The notes beneath the pieces were generated by a model. It searched no databases. It worked only from the letters and a program-made list of their open reading frames with translations, and had not been told where the DNA came from. Shown here piece by piece: positions 17,389 through 25,766 of a stretch of DNA of 64,000 nucleotides (its first letter is position 1; every line of letters starts with the position of its first letter). The stretch is from Hyphomonadaceae bacterium (GTDB lineage Bacteria > Pseudomonadota > Alphaproteobacteria > Caulobacterales > Hyphomonadaceae). The position numbers and the translations under genes are program-made. The stretch lies in NCBI GenBank assembly GCA_016714495.1, contig JADKDU010000001.1:834597-898596 (forward strand). Direction: 5' to 3'.

Positions 17389-18698
17389 CAATTCGCCGCC
17401 AGCGCAGCCATGTCGTTGCGATCAGCGGGTTCGTCCTTGACGCCCAGCAAGTGCGGCGTCAGCAACGGCGCGATCCCCAGCACAGCAATGCCTGCCCCCA
17501 GCATCACCGTATTGGAAACGCCGATCGTCTCCGCCACCCAACCGGCGATCAGAATGGCGACCGTCATACCGACACCGTTGACAACCTGGTTGAAGCCGTT
17601 GGCGCGCGCGAGTTCCTCCTCCGGCAACAGCTTCTGTTGAAGGCTCACCGCCAGGATCGTGTAGATCATGATCCCGAAGTCGCCGAGGAATTGCTGCGCC
17701 ACAAGAAAGAGCAGCGCCCATTCCTTGAACGCTGCCGCAGGTATCAGCATCAGTAAGCCAAGCACACTAAGACAGAATGCGAGCACGATCGTCGGGCCAT
17801 ACCCCACCGCCTTCGCCAGCGGCCGCGCCGCCAGCGAGCCCAGCAACGCGCTGAAACCACCGACCGAGATCATAACGCCGATCACCGATGGCGACATGTG
17901 CAGCTCGCGCAGCAGAAACACCATCAGCGTGGCGAAGAAGAACCCCGCCGCGATATACCAGAAGAAGTTCCCCATGATGATCGCCCGCATGGGGCGGCAT
18001 CGCCAGATCGCAAAGAAGCCGACGACGATGTCGGCCCGCAATGTCGCCCACACGGATGGCTGCGCTACCAGTTCACCCTTGGCTTCTTCGGTTGCCTGTC
18101 CCGTCTGCTTGGGAATGCGCCACAGCCAAAACGCCGACCAGATGAACGTGAACGCGTCCACGACCATCGCAAACGGCGCCGTGAGCAGGTCGATCAATAT
18201 GCCCGCCGCGCCCGGCCCCGTGAGCTCCGCAATCGACTCGGTCGCCTGCAGCCGCGAATTCGCCTCGACCAGATGATCCTTGCCGACCAGCCTTGGCAGG
18301 ATGGCGACATCGGCGTTCTGGAACAGCGCGCTGGCGCCGCCCACGCCCGCCGCCAGAACGCAGAGCAACGGAAAGCTGAGCAGGTTGAAATACCACGCAA
18401 CAGGCGCCGCAATCACGATGGCGAAACGAACAAGGTCCATCATCACCATCAATCGCGTCTTGTTGGCGCGCTCGACAAAGCCGCCGCCGAACAGTCCGGC
18501 GAGGACGTAGGGCGCATAGCTTAGGGCCGAGAGGACAGCCGCCTCCCATGGCGTCACCATGAGAACGCTCACGGCGACAATAGGGATTGCCGTACGCGTG
18601 ATGCGGCTTCCGAACGCAGACAGGATCTGCGCGGTCCAGAGCCGGTTGAAGTCGGCGTGTCGCCATAGCGGCGAAGAACGCCTCAGAAATTCGAACAT
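17388..18698 (-). CDS. MFS transporter (MFS_3/EntS-like)
   Basis: Inner-membrane protein of 436 residues with about 12 helices. It starts W-R-H-A-D-F-N-R-L-W-T-A-Q-I-L-S-A-F-G-S, the usual opening of the EntS/MFS_3 exporter branch, and has the charged loop ERANKTRLMVMMDLVRF between helices 2 and 3. Members export siderophores or drugs; the substrate here is unknown. No siderophore genes are nearby. The stop coincides with the secA terminator stem. Confidence 0.83.
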   Translation of the reverse strand: MFEFLRRSSPLWRHADFNRLWTAQILSAFGSRITRTAIPIVAVSVLMVTPWEAAVLSALSYAPYVLAGLFGGGFVERANKTRLMVMMDLVRFAIVIAAPVAWYFNLLSFPLLCVLAAGVGGASALFQNADVAILPRLVGKDHLVEANSRLQATESIAELTGPGAAGILIDLLTAPFAMVVDAFTFIWSAFWLWRIPKQTGQATEEAKGELVAQPSVWATLRADIVVGFFAIWRCRPMRAIIMGNFFWYIAAGFFFATLMVFLLRELHMSPSVIGVMISVGGFSALLGSLAARPLAKAVGYGPTIVLAFCLSVLGLLMLIPAAAFKEWALLFLVAQQFLGDFGIMIYTILAVSLQQKLLPEEELARANGFNQVVNGVGMTVAILIAGWVAETIGVSNTVMLGAGIAVLGIAPLLTPHLLGVKDEPADRNDMAALAAN

Positions 18699-18935
18699 TG
18701 GATGCTTCCGAAATGAGTGTCAGGCGCGCGTGTCAGCGGCACACGCAGCAATGGCGCGAGGGCCAGGCCGGGCAGGTCGCCGGCGCGTACTAGACGGTGG
18801 CGGCACTCATAGGCGGATCTCACGAAGCAAGCGGGCGAGCTTCTGATCCTCTTCCTCACCCAAGTCAATCCGCCGGAACGATCCGCGCTTGAGCCCGTTG
18901 ATTTTTGGACACCCAAAAACATGGAGCGATACGTA

Positions 18936-19481
18936 ATGGGCCATACCCGCAAGACCGAAGAGCAACCCGAACAGCAGCTGTGGGAGCAGCTGAACAAGGC
19001 CCGCGCAGGCATGCTCGGCATCGAAGGCTCGCACAGCCACATGCAACCCATGGGGCACATGGCCGACAAGGATGGCGCGGCCCGCCTCTGGTTCTTCACC
19101 TCTCGCTCGGGCGACCTGTTCCGCGAGATGGGATCGGGCTCGCACGCGCATTTCTGCGTGATCGGCAAGGATCAGGACTATCACGCCTGCCTGATGGGCG
19201 ATCTCACGGAGAACCGTGAGCGCGGCAAGATCGAACAATACTGGTCCGACATTGTCGCCTCGTGGTTCAAGGGCAAGGACGATCCCGATATCGCCTTGCT
19301 CGAGTTCGACCTGCGCGATGCTGCCATCTGGGGCTCGACCCGCAACCCGATCAGGTTCGCCTGGGAGATCCAGTCCACAAAGAATTCGGACAAGGAACCT
19401 GATGTTGGCGCTCGCGCCCATGTCGATTTCACGCAGCCGAAAGGCTCGGCTGGCCGCGAAGAGGCCGGCAAGCGCCACTAG
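18936..19481 (+). CDS. Pyridoxamine 5'-phosphate oxidase-like general stress protein
   Basis: A 181-residue protein of the general stress protein 26 branch of the split-barrel flavin-binding fold. The clues are M-L-G-I-E-G-S-H-S-H-M-Q-P-M, RLWFFTSRSGDLFREM, YHACLMGDLTENRERGKIEQYW and the middle W-F-K-G-K-D-D-P-D. The family binds FMN or F420-like cofactors; the true reaction is unknown. The start at ATG 18936 is chosen for its GGAG nine bases upstream; an in-frame ATG at 18921 has none. It is probably monocistronic. Confidence 0.85.
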   Translation: MGHTRKTEEQPEQQLWEQLNKARAGMLGIEGSHSHMQPMGHMADKDGAARLWFFTSRSGDLFREMGSGSHAHFCVIGKDQDYHACLMGDLTENRERGKIEQYWSDIVASWFKGKDDPDIALLEFDLRDAAIWGSTRNPIRFAWEIQSTKNSDKEPDVGARAHVDFTQPKGSAGREEAGKRH

Positions 19482-19632
19482 CGCCGCGCCATCGAATTGA
19501 GCATCGCCGCGGTGACAGGAATGTTCCGGCGGCGATTTCATTTGATCTGGCCCGAGAAATCGCGCCACCGACAGATTGTCGTCACACTTGCCCCTACGGT
19601 CGCGAACCAGTTCGTTGTCTGGAGTGCGCCCC

Positions 19633-20364
19633 GTGAAGCTTGTCAGTCTTGCGTCCCTCGCCGCCATCGCCGCCGTGCCGGCCCTGCCCGCCATGGCTCA
19701 GGAAGCCGACAAATGGACTGGCGAAGGCGCCTTCAACGCCGGCTTCACCACGGGCAATACCGAAACGCGCGATGCTGGCGTCGCCATGCGCGCTCACCAC
19801 ACTGGCGACCAGTGGACACAAGCGGGAGAATTCACCGCCGACTATGGCGACACCGACGAGGTTGCGACTCGCAATCGCCTGTCCGCCTCCGGCCAGATCG
19901 ACCGCATCTTCAGCGACCAGTGGAATGGCTACACACGCCTCGCATGGGAACGCGACGAGTTTTCCGGTTTCGAAAACCGCTCCTTCGTCGGCGTCGGGGG
20001 CGCCTATAAGGCGATCGATGCGCCCGGCACGAAATGGACGCTGGAAGGCGGTCCAGGCTACAAGGTAGACGAACTGAGCGCTAGCGACACGGCGCCAGCC
20101 ACCAAGGAAGAAAGCTTCGGCGGCCGACTTGCCTCGCGCTTCAGCCACGATCTCAACGAGCGCGTACAGATGTCGGATGTGACCGAGATCGTCGCCTCCG
20201 ACACATCGACGCAGGTTTCGAACAGCGTGGCGCTCACTGCGAACATCATGGGCAATCTCAGCGCTCGCGTTTCGCTCGACGTGCGCCACGACACCGATCC
20301 GCTGCCAGGCTTCGAAGCGACCGACACGGCGACCAAGTTCTCGCTGGTATACAAGATCGAATAG
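19633..20364 (+). CDS. DUF481 family outer-membrane protein (YdiY-like)
   Basis: A 243-residue exported protein. A signal peptide of about 22 residues ends P-A-M-A|Q-E. The mature part alternates polar and apolar residues in beta strands (W-T-G-E-G-A-F-N-A-G-F-T-T-G-N-T-E is the typical opening of DUF481 salt-induced outer-membrane proteins) and ends in an aromatic-containing strand (FSLVYKIE). It starts with GTG at 19633 after GGAG. Function of the family is unknown. It is convergent with accA, 7 bases apart. Confidence 0.85.
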   Translation: MKLVSLASLAAIAAVPALPAMAQEADKWTGEGAFNAGFTTGNTETRDAGVAMRAHHTGDQWTQAGEFTADYGDTDEVATRNRLSASGQIDRIFSDQWNGYTRLAWERDEFSGFENRSFVGVGGAYKAIDAPGTKWTLEGGPGYKVDELSASDTAPATKEESFGGRLASRFSHDLNERVQMSDVTEIVASDTSTQVSNSVALTANIMGNLSARVSLDVRHDTDPLPGFEATDTATKFSLVYKIE

Positions 20365-20371
20365 AAGTCGG

Positions 20372-21325
20372 CTATGCGAGGCCTTCGCGGCCGATGGCGT
20401 AGAAGCGCTCCTTGCGCTGGGCGCGCAGGTCATCCGGCGTCATGCCGGCAAGCGTCGACAACGCTTTCTCGATCGCGTCGCCGACACTCTCGATCGCGTC
20501 CTTGGGATTGCGGTGCGCCCCGCCCATCGGCTCGGTGACGACAGCGTCCACGATGCGAAATTTTTCCAGGTCCTGCGCGGTGATCTTCATCGCCTCAGCC
20601 GTGTCCTTCGCGCGCTTGGCGTCGTGGAACAGGATGGAGGCCGCGCCTTCCGGCGAGATCACCGAATAGACAGCGTGCTCCATCATCAGCACCTTATTGC
20701 CCGACGCCAGCGCCACGGCGCCGCCAGAACCGCCCTCGCCCACGATCACCGAGATCATCGGGGTATCAAGCGTCAGGCACGCCTCGATGGCGCGCGCCAG
20801 CGCTTCGGCCTGGCCGCGTTCCTCGCCGCCCTTGCCCGGGAAGGCGCCCGACGTATCGACCAGCGCGATCACCGGCAGGTTGAAGCGGCCGGCCAGCTCC
20901 ATCAGGCGCACGGCCTTGCGATAGCCTTCCGGCTTGCCCATTCCGAAATTGTGCTTGAGCCGAGTCTGCGTATCGCGGCCCTTCTCATGGCCGATCACCA
21001 CGACAGGCTTGCCGCGGAAGCGCGCAAGGCCGCCAAGGATAGCGTCGTCATTCATGAACTTGCGGTCGCCTGCGAGCTCGACAAATTCCTCAAACAGGCC
21101 GGCCACGTAATCCATGAAGTGCGGCCGCTCGGGATGGCGCGCAACCTGCGTTTTCTGCCAAGCGTTGAGATGCGTGTAGATGTGATCGAGCTGCTTCTCA
21201 GCCTTCTCGCGCAGCTTGGTGACTTCCTCCTCGACGGTCGCCCCGCCGGTCGCCTCGAGTTCGGCGATCCGCTTTTCAAGATCCGCGACGGGCTTCTCGA
21301 AATCGAGATAGGTGGCGATGGCCAT
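20372..21325 (-). CDS. accA: Acetyl-CoA carboxylase carboxyltransferase subunit alpha
   Basis: Half of the carboxyltransferase that makes malonyl-CoA for fatty-acid synthesis, working with AccD. The 317 residues start M-A-I-A-T-Y-L-D-F-E-K-P and carry the family blocks ALVDTSGAFPGKGGEERGQAEA and SVIVGEGGSGGAVALA that form the crotonase-fold oxyanion region. Length is normal. GGAGCCTTCCC precedes the ATG. It stands alone, with no accD nearby. Confidence 0.97.
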   Translation of the reverse strand: MAIATYLDFEKPVADLEKRIAELEATGGATVEEEVTKLREKAEKQLDHIYTHLNAWQKTQVARHPERPHFMDYVAGLFEEFVELAGDRKFMNDDAILGGLARFRGKPVVVIGHEKGRDTQTRLKHNFGMGKPEGYRKAVRLMELAGRFNLPVIALVDTSGAFPGKGGEERGQAEALARAIEACLTLDTPMISVIVGEGGSGGAVALASGNKVLMMEHAVYSVISPEGAASILFHDAKRAKDTAEAMKITAQDLEKFRIVDAVVTEPMGGAHRNPKDAIESVGDAIEKALSTLAGMTPDDLRAQRKERFYAIGREGLA

Positions 21326-21451
21326 GGGAAGGCTCCGGCTAACGATGCGCGGAGATAGCGCTGGCCAGCCTACCCCGCAAGGTTAGCGGCCAGAACCCTC
21401 GGAAAACGGGCAAAATCAACTGCTTGCAGTGACGGATGGAGCACGCGGCGG

Positions 21452-23068
21452 CTAACGCCGCGTATCTTCCAGCAGCATCGCGGCGCCCTTCTCTGCAATC
21501 ATCATCGTGGGCGAGTTGGTGTTGCCGCTAGTGATGTTGGGCATCACCGACGCATCAATGACATGCAAGCCCTCGATCCCGATCACGCGCAGGCGCTCGT
21601 CCACCACCGCGTTCGTGTCGGTCGCTATACCCATCTTGGCCGTGCCGACCGGGTGAAAGATCGTGGTTCCGATATCGCCCGCCGCGCGGGTCAGCTCGGC
21701 ATCCGTCTTCAGGTCCGTGCCCGGCGTGAACTCCTCGGGCCAATAGCGCTTCAGCGCCGGCTGCTCGACAATCTTGCGCACCAGCTTGATGGATTCAACC
21801 GCCGTGATCCGGTCGCTCTCCGTCGCCAGATAGTTCGGCTGGATCGAGGGCGCGACTTCCGGGTCGGGCGATTTTGCGTGAATCGACCCGCGGCTGTCAG
21901 GCCGCAAATTGCAGACGCTGATCGTAATCGCCGGAAACGGATGCAGCGCCTCGCCGAATTTCGGCAGCGACAAAGGCTGAACGTGGAACTGCACGTTGGG
22001 CGTTGCGTGCCGTTCATTTGTCTTGGCAAAAGCGCCCATCTGCGAGGGCGCCATCGTCATCGGTCCGCGTCGGCGCAGCGCATAGTCCGCCGCCATGGCC
22101 GGCCGGCGCAGCCAGTTGGCGTATTGCTCATTCAGCGTCGGCACGCCGCGCACCTTGTAGATCGGGCGCAGCTGCAGGTGATCCTGCAGGTTCTCGCCCA
22201 CGCCCGGCAGGTCATGCACCACCGGCAGCCCCAGCGCCTTCAAGCGCTCCGCCTGTCCGATTCCTGACATCTCCAGCACCTTCGGCGTCTGCACCGCGCC
22301 GGCCGCAAGGATGATGTTCGCGCCACGTGAGACATTATGCTCGACATCGTGCTTCGTCTCACGGAACCAGGCAACGCCAACCGCTCGGTTGTTATGCATC
22401 ACCACATTCTCGACGAACGCGCCCGTCACCAATTTCAGGTTCGGCCGCGTCTTCAGGATCGGCTTCAGGAATCCCCGCGCCGACGACCAGCGCACGCCGC
22501 TCTTCTGGTTGACCTGGAAATAGCCAACGCCGGTGTTGTCGCCCGTATTGAAATCCGCGACATGCGGGATGCCTGCCGCATCCGCCGCTTCCGCAAACGC
22601 GTCCAGCACCTGCCAGCGCATGCGCGGATGCTCCACACGCCATTCGCCGCCCTGGCCGTGATGCTCGCCGCCGGTCATGTGATCCTGATGCTTCAGGAAG
22701 AATGGCCGCACATCGTCCCAACCCCAACCCGTCAGGCCCTGCTGGCGCCAGTTGTCGTAATCCGCGCGCTGTCCGCGCATGTAGATCATCGCATTGATGG
22801 CGGATGATCCGCCGATGACCTTGCCCCTTGGATAGTTCAGCACTCGGCCGTTCAGCCCCGGCACGGGGTCTGTCTGGAACATCCAGTCGGCGCGCGGATT
22901 GCCGATCGCGAACAGGTAGCCCACCGGAATGTGGAACCAGATCCAGTCATCCTTGCCGCCCGCCTCGAGCAGCAGCACCCGGTTCTTCGGGTCAGCCGAT
23001 AGCCGGTTGGCCAGCACGCAGCCCGCCGATCCGGCGCCGACAATGATGTAATCGAAGCTTTCGCTCAT
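21452..23068 (-). CDS. GMC family FAD-dependent oxidoreductase (choline dehydrogenase-like)
   Basis: A flavoenzyme of 538 residues oxidising an alcohol or similar group. The FAD dinucleotide motif VGAGSAGCVLANRLS lies near residue 10. GMC signature 1 follows (YPRGKVIGGSSAINAMIYMRG), and signature 2 is at GAVQTPKVLEMSGIG. The catalytic His and Asn region is near the C-terminus (FHPVGTAKMG and N-I-T-S-G-N-T-N-S-P-T). The start at 23068 gives the normal N-terminus MSESFDYIIVGAG; an ATG at 23128 would add 20 residues. Related enzymes use choline or long-chain alcohols; no betaine genes are adjacent, so the substrate is open. Confidence 0.88.
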   Translation of the reverse strand: MSESFDYIIVGAGSAGCVLANRLSADPKNRVLLLEAGGKDDWIWFHIPVGYLFAIGNPRADWMFQTDPVPGLNGRVLNYPRGKVIGGSSAINAMIYMRGQRADYDNWRQQGLTGWGWDDVRPFFLKHQDHMTGGEHHGQGGEWRVEHPRMRWQVLDAFAEAADAAGIPHVADFNTGDNTGVGYFQVNQKSGVRWSSARGFLKPILKTRPNLKLVTGAFVENVVMHNNRAVGVAWFRETKHDVEHNVSRGANIILAAGAVQTPKVLEMSGIGQAERLKALGLPVVHDLPGVGENLQDHLQLRPIYKVRGVPTLNEQYANWLRRPAMAADYALRRRGPMTMAPSQMGAFAKTNERHATPNVQFHVQPLSLPKFGEALHPFPAITISVCNLRPDSRGSIHAKSPDPEVAPSIQPNYLATESDRITAVESIKLVRKIVEQPALKRYWPEEFTPGTDLKTDAELTRAAGDIGTTIFHPVGTAKMGIATDTNAVVDERLRVIGIEGLHVIDASVMPNITSGNTNSPTMMIAEKGAAMLLEDTRR

Positions 23069-23193
23069 GCGCCCACAATCATCAGGCGGTGGTAAAGGAT
23101 CAAGCCTCTTCGCGTCCGCGTTGACCACGCGGCATACTTGACCGGCCCTCGCAGCCTGCCATCGTGTGAAAAAGGCCCTTGGGAGGACACTCC

Positions 23194-24540
23194 ATGATGC
23201 TTAAGACTCTCCTGCTGGCCGCCAGCACGCTTGCCCTGTCCGGCTGCCTGATCTCGGTGACCGACACGGAACGGCCGCGCCCAATGGCCGCGATGCCGCT
23301 GGCTGAGCCCACCTCGCCCCCGACGGTGCATGGCCCCATCCATAACGACACGGCCCATCACACTCTCTCGCGCGATCGTCTCGCCAAATTGGACGCGGTG
23401 ATGAAGCAGTACATCACCGACGGCAAACTCGGCGGCGCTGTCATCCAGATCAATCAGGGCGGCCGCGAAGTCTTCTCCGAAGCCTATGGCTGGCGCGACC
23501 GCGAAGCAGGCGCCGCCATGCAGGAAGACACGATCTTCCGCATCGCGTCGCAGACCAAGGCGCTCACCTCTGTCTCGATCATGATGCTGATGGAGGAAGG
23601 CAAGCTCGTCCTCGAAGATCCGGTTGGCAAGTTCCTGCCCGAATGGCAGAAGACCACCGTCGCCGTCGCGAAGGAAAAGGGCGGCTATGATGTCGTGCCC
23701 GCCAAACGTCCCATCACAATCCGCGACCTGCTCTCGCACACCGCCGGCATTTCCTATGGCGCTGGCCCTGCTGAAAAAGCCTGGCGCGACGCCGGCGTCT
23801 TCGGCTGGTATTTCGCGGACCAGACCGTTCCTGTCTCCGAGATCGTCGCGAAGATGGCGAAGCTGCCCATGGCCGCCCAGCCTGGCGAACAATGGGTCTA
23901 CGGTTACAACACAGACATTCTTGGCGTCGTTGTCGAGAAGCTGTCAGGCAAGTCGCTCGACGTCTTCTTCAAGGAGCGTTTGATCGATCCGCTCGGCATG
24001 GTCGACACCGCCTTCTGCCTGCCACCCGAAAAGACGAACCGCCTCGCGGTGGTTTATTCCGCGAAAGAAGGCAAGGCCGAGCGCGCGCCAAGTCCAGGCA
24101 AATGGGAAACCGGCGGCCATATCGGTCAGGGCCATTATGCCGGCGGACCGTGCAAGGCTTCCTCCGGCGGCGCCGGCCTGCTCTCTACCGCGCACGATTA
24201 TTCGCGCTTCCTCGACATGCTCCGTCAGGGCGGCGCGTTCGAGGGTAAGCGCTACATCTCGCGCAACAGTGTCGAGCTGATGTCGCATGACACGCTTGTC
24301 TCGGCGCCCTACCAGGCCGGACAGGGCTTCGGCCTTGGCTTCCGTATCACGAAGGACCCAAGCCTGATGGGCAATCTCGGCTCGGTCGGTGATTTTGGCT
24401 GGGGGGGCGCCTACCACTCGACCTACTGGGTCGACCCTAAGGAAGATCTGACGGTCGCCTACATGACGCAGCTTATCCCCGCCGGCGGTCTCGAAGAGCA
24501 AGCCAAGATCCGGGCGCTGATCTATTCGGCGCTGGAATAG
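23194..24540 (+). CDS. Beta-lactamase-fold serine hydrolase lipoprotein
   Basis: A 448-residue class C beta-lactamase/EstB-like protein. The signal peptide ends in lipobox L-S-G-C (Cys18), so it is probably anchored to a membrane. The nucleophile motif S-Q-T-K is at residues 119-122 and the Y-G-Y-N triad follows. Members include esterases, carboxypeptidases and a few beta-lactamases; this sequence does not distinguish them. The start at ATG 23194 has GGGAGGA seven bases upstream. Its stop is immediately next to the convergent lipoprotein stop at 24541. Confidence 0.85.
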   Translation: MMLKTLLLAASTLALSGCLISVTDTERPRPMAAMPLAEPTSPPTVHGPIHNDTAHHTLSRDRLAKLDAVMKQYITDGKLGGAVIQINQGGREVFSEAYGWRDREAGAAMQEDTIFRIASQTKALTSVSIMMLMEEGKLVLEDPVGKFLPEWQKTTVAVAKEKGGYDVVPAKRPITIRDLLSHTAGISYGAGPAEKAWRDAGVFGWYFADQTVPVSEIVAKMAKLPMAAQPGEQWVYGYNTDILGVVVEKLSGKSLDVFFKERLIDPLGMVDTAFCLPPEKTNRLAVVYSAKEGKAERAPSPGKWETGGHIGQGHYAGGPCKASSGGAGLLSTAHDYSRFLDMLRQGGAFEGKRYISRNSVELMSHDTLVSAPYQAGQGFGLGFRITKDPSLMGNLGSVGDFGWGGAYHSTYWVDPKEDLTVAYMTQLIPAGGLEEQAKIRALIYSALE

Positions 24541-25125
24541 CTAGCGCGGCATCGCGTACTTGAAAACGCCGCACATAAGCGGCGGGCTTTCCGGCGGCCA
24601 GACATCGCTCTTGAACGCGGCCAGCGCGATCAGATCCTCCTCGCCGGATTTGACGCCCGCCGCCATGGCGATGAAGCCCGTCGGCTCGGAGCCGCAGAAG
24701 CCGCCTTTTGTAGCTTCTTTCGGCACGCTTTCCGTCACGACCTTGTGGATGTCGACCGTGACAGCCGTGGGCGGCGGATTGTCGCCAAAGAACACTTCAG
24801 CTTCGAACAGCCTGCCCCAGTCGATGCCTGACGCCAGCGCTGCGGCGCCCGGGATCAGGTCCGTCTCCATGACCACGCCCGTCGCCGTCTCCAGCTTCAT
24901 CGATGGCGGCGCATTGGGATCGGTCATGGGCATGACGCTCAGCGAGATGTCGCCGGTGACGCCCATGTCCGACTTCACGGGAAAGATGGTCGCCCGCGTC
25001 GCCGGCATTGATTCGGCCGCAGCAGATTGCGCGGCGTGTGCCTTTTGTTCAGGCGCAACTGCCGGCGCCGGTTGGCAAGCGGCCACTGCCGCGAGAACGA
25101 TGAAACCTGCGATGCGCATGTTCAT
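24541..25125 (-). CDS. Putative lipoprotein B of a tandem pair
   Basis: A 194-residue protein of unrecognised family. A signal peptide ends in a lipobox (AVAAC) near residue 17, followed by a Gln/Ala/Pro-rich linker. The C-terminal part contains G-G-F-C-G-S-E-P, then W-P-P-E-S-P-P-L-M-C-G-V-F-K-Y, so two cysteines may form a disulfide. The same pattern occurs in the preceding gene, so this is a divergent duplicate. Its ATG overlaps the stop of that gene (ATGA), so they are translationally coupled. No function can be assigned. Confidence 0.75.
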   Translation of the reverse strand: MNMRIAGFIVLAAVAACQPAPAVAPEQKAHAAQSAAAESMPATRATIFPVKSDMGVTGDISLSVMPMTDPNAPPSMKLETATGVVMETDLIPGAAALASGIDWGRLFEAEVFFGDNPPPTAVTVDIHKVVTESVPKEATKGGFCGSEPTGFIAMAAGVKSGEEDLIALAAFKSDVWPPESPPLMCGVFKYAMPR

Positions 25126-25724
25126 TTCACCGCCGAGTAGCTGAACGTCCCGCACAGGGCCGTATCGGGTTTTTCCGGAGGCCAGCCATTGCCGGTGAAC
25201 ACCGCAATCGTGATCACCTCGCCCTGCGCGTCCGTGTGGGGATAGACGCCGAAGATAAACGGCCTTTCGCACAGCCCGCCATTCGGCGCGTTCGCGGGAA
25301 TCGTCTCGCCTTCCACCGTGTACATCTCGATCATCGACGGATCGATCGGATCCGGCGCGGACGGGAAGACGCCTTTCCAGTCATAGACGGGATCGCCCAT
25401 TCCCGCCCCGCCGGGCGCCATGACCGTCTCATAGCGAATGCCGTTCTCGAATGCGAAGGTCGCGCCCGAAGGCAGGTTGATCGACTGTTGCGGCGTCGGC
25501 GTCACGGTCAGCTTGCCGGGCGTGAACGACATCGCCGTTTTCGACATCGCTTCGTATGTTTTCGGCGGACCTACTGGCGCCGGCTCGAATGCGATGTCCG
25601 GATCGTCCTGTCCCAGCTCCTCCAGCGTCGCCTGCGCCGCCGCGGATTCCTGGGCTGGCTTCGTCTCCGGCTGGCAGGCCGCCACCGCAAACAGCGACGC
25701 CGCAGCGAGAATCAGGATGCGCAT
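25122..25724 (-). CDS. Putative lipoprotein A of a tandem pair
   Basis: A 200-residue protein of unrecognised family with signal peptide and lipobox (AVAAC). The C-terminal pattern G-G-L-C-E-R-P, then W-P-P-E-K-P-D-T-A-L-C-G-T-F-S-Y is shared with the next gene. It starts at ATG 25724 after GGAGGGACT. It overlaps gene B by 4 bases, and the alkaline phosphatase gene ends 42 bases upstream of its start, so a three-gene transcript phosphatase-A-B is possible. Function unknown. Confidence 0.75.
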   Translation of the reverse strand: MRILILAAASLFAVAACQPETKPAQESAAAQATLEELGQDDPDIAFEPAPVGPPKTYEAMSKTAMSFTPGKLTVTPTPQQSINLPSGATFAFENGIRYETVMAPGGAGMGDPVYDWKGVFPSAPDPIDPSMIEMYTVEGETIPANAPNGGLCERPFIFGVYPHTDAQGEVITIAVFTGNGWPPEKPDTALCGTFSYSAVK

Positions 25725-25766
25725 CAAGTCCCTCCAAGGATCAGGAGATCCTTAGCGCGCAGCCCG

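Noticed and set aside
18807..18920. Minus-strand frame ending in a plausible-looking charged tail (G-E-E-E-D-Q-K-L-A-R-L-L)
   Set aside because: Upstream it is only the mirror of the stress flavoprotein gene and it has no start; at most a relic too short to identify.
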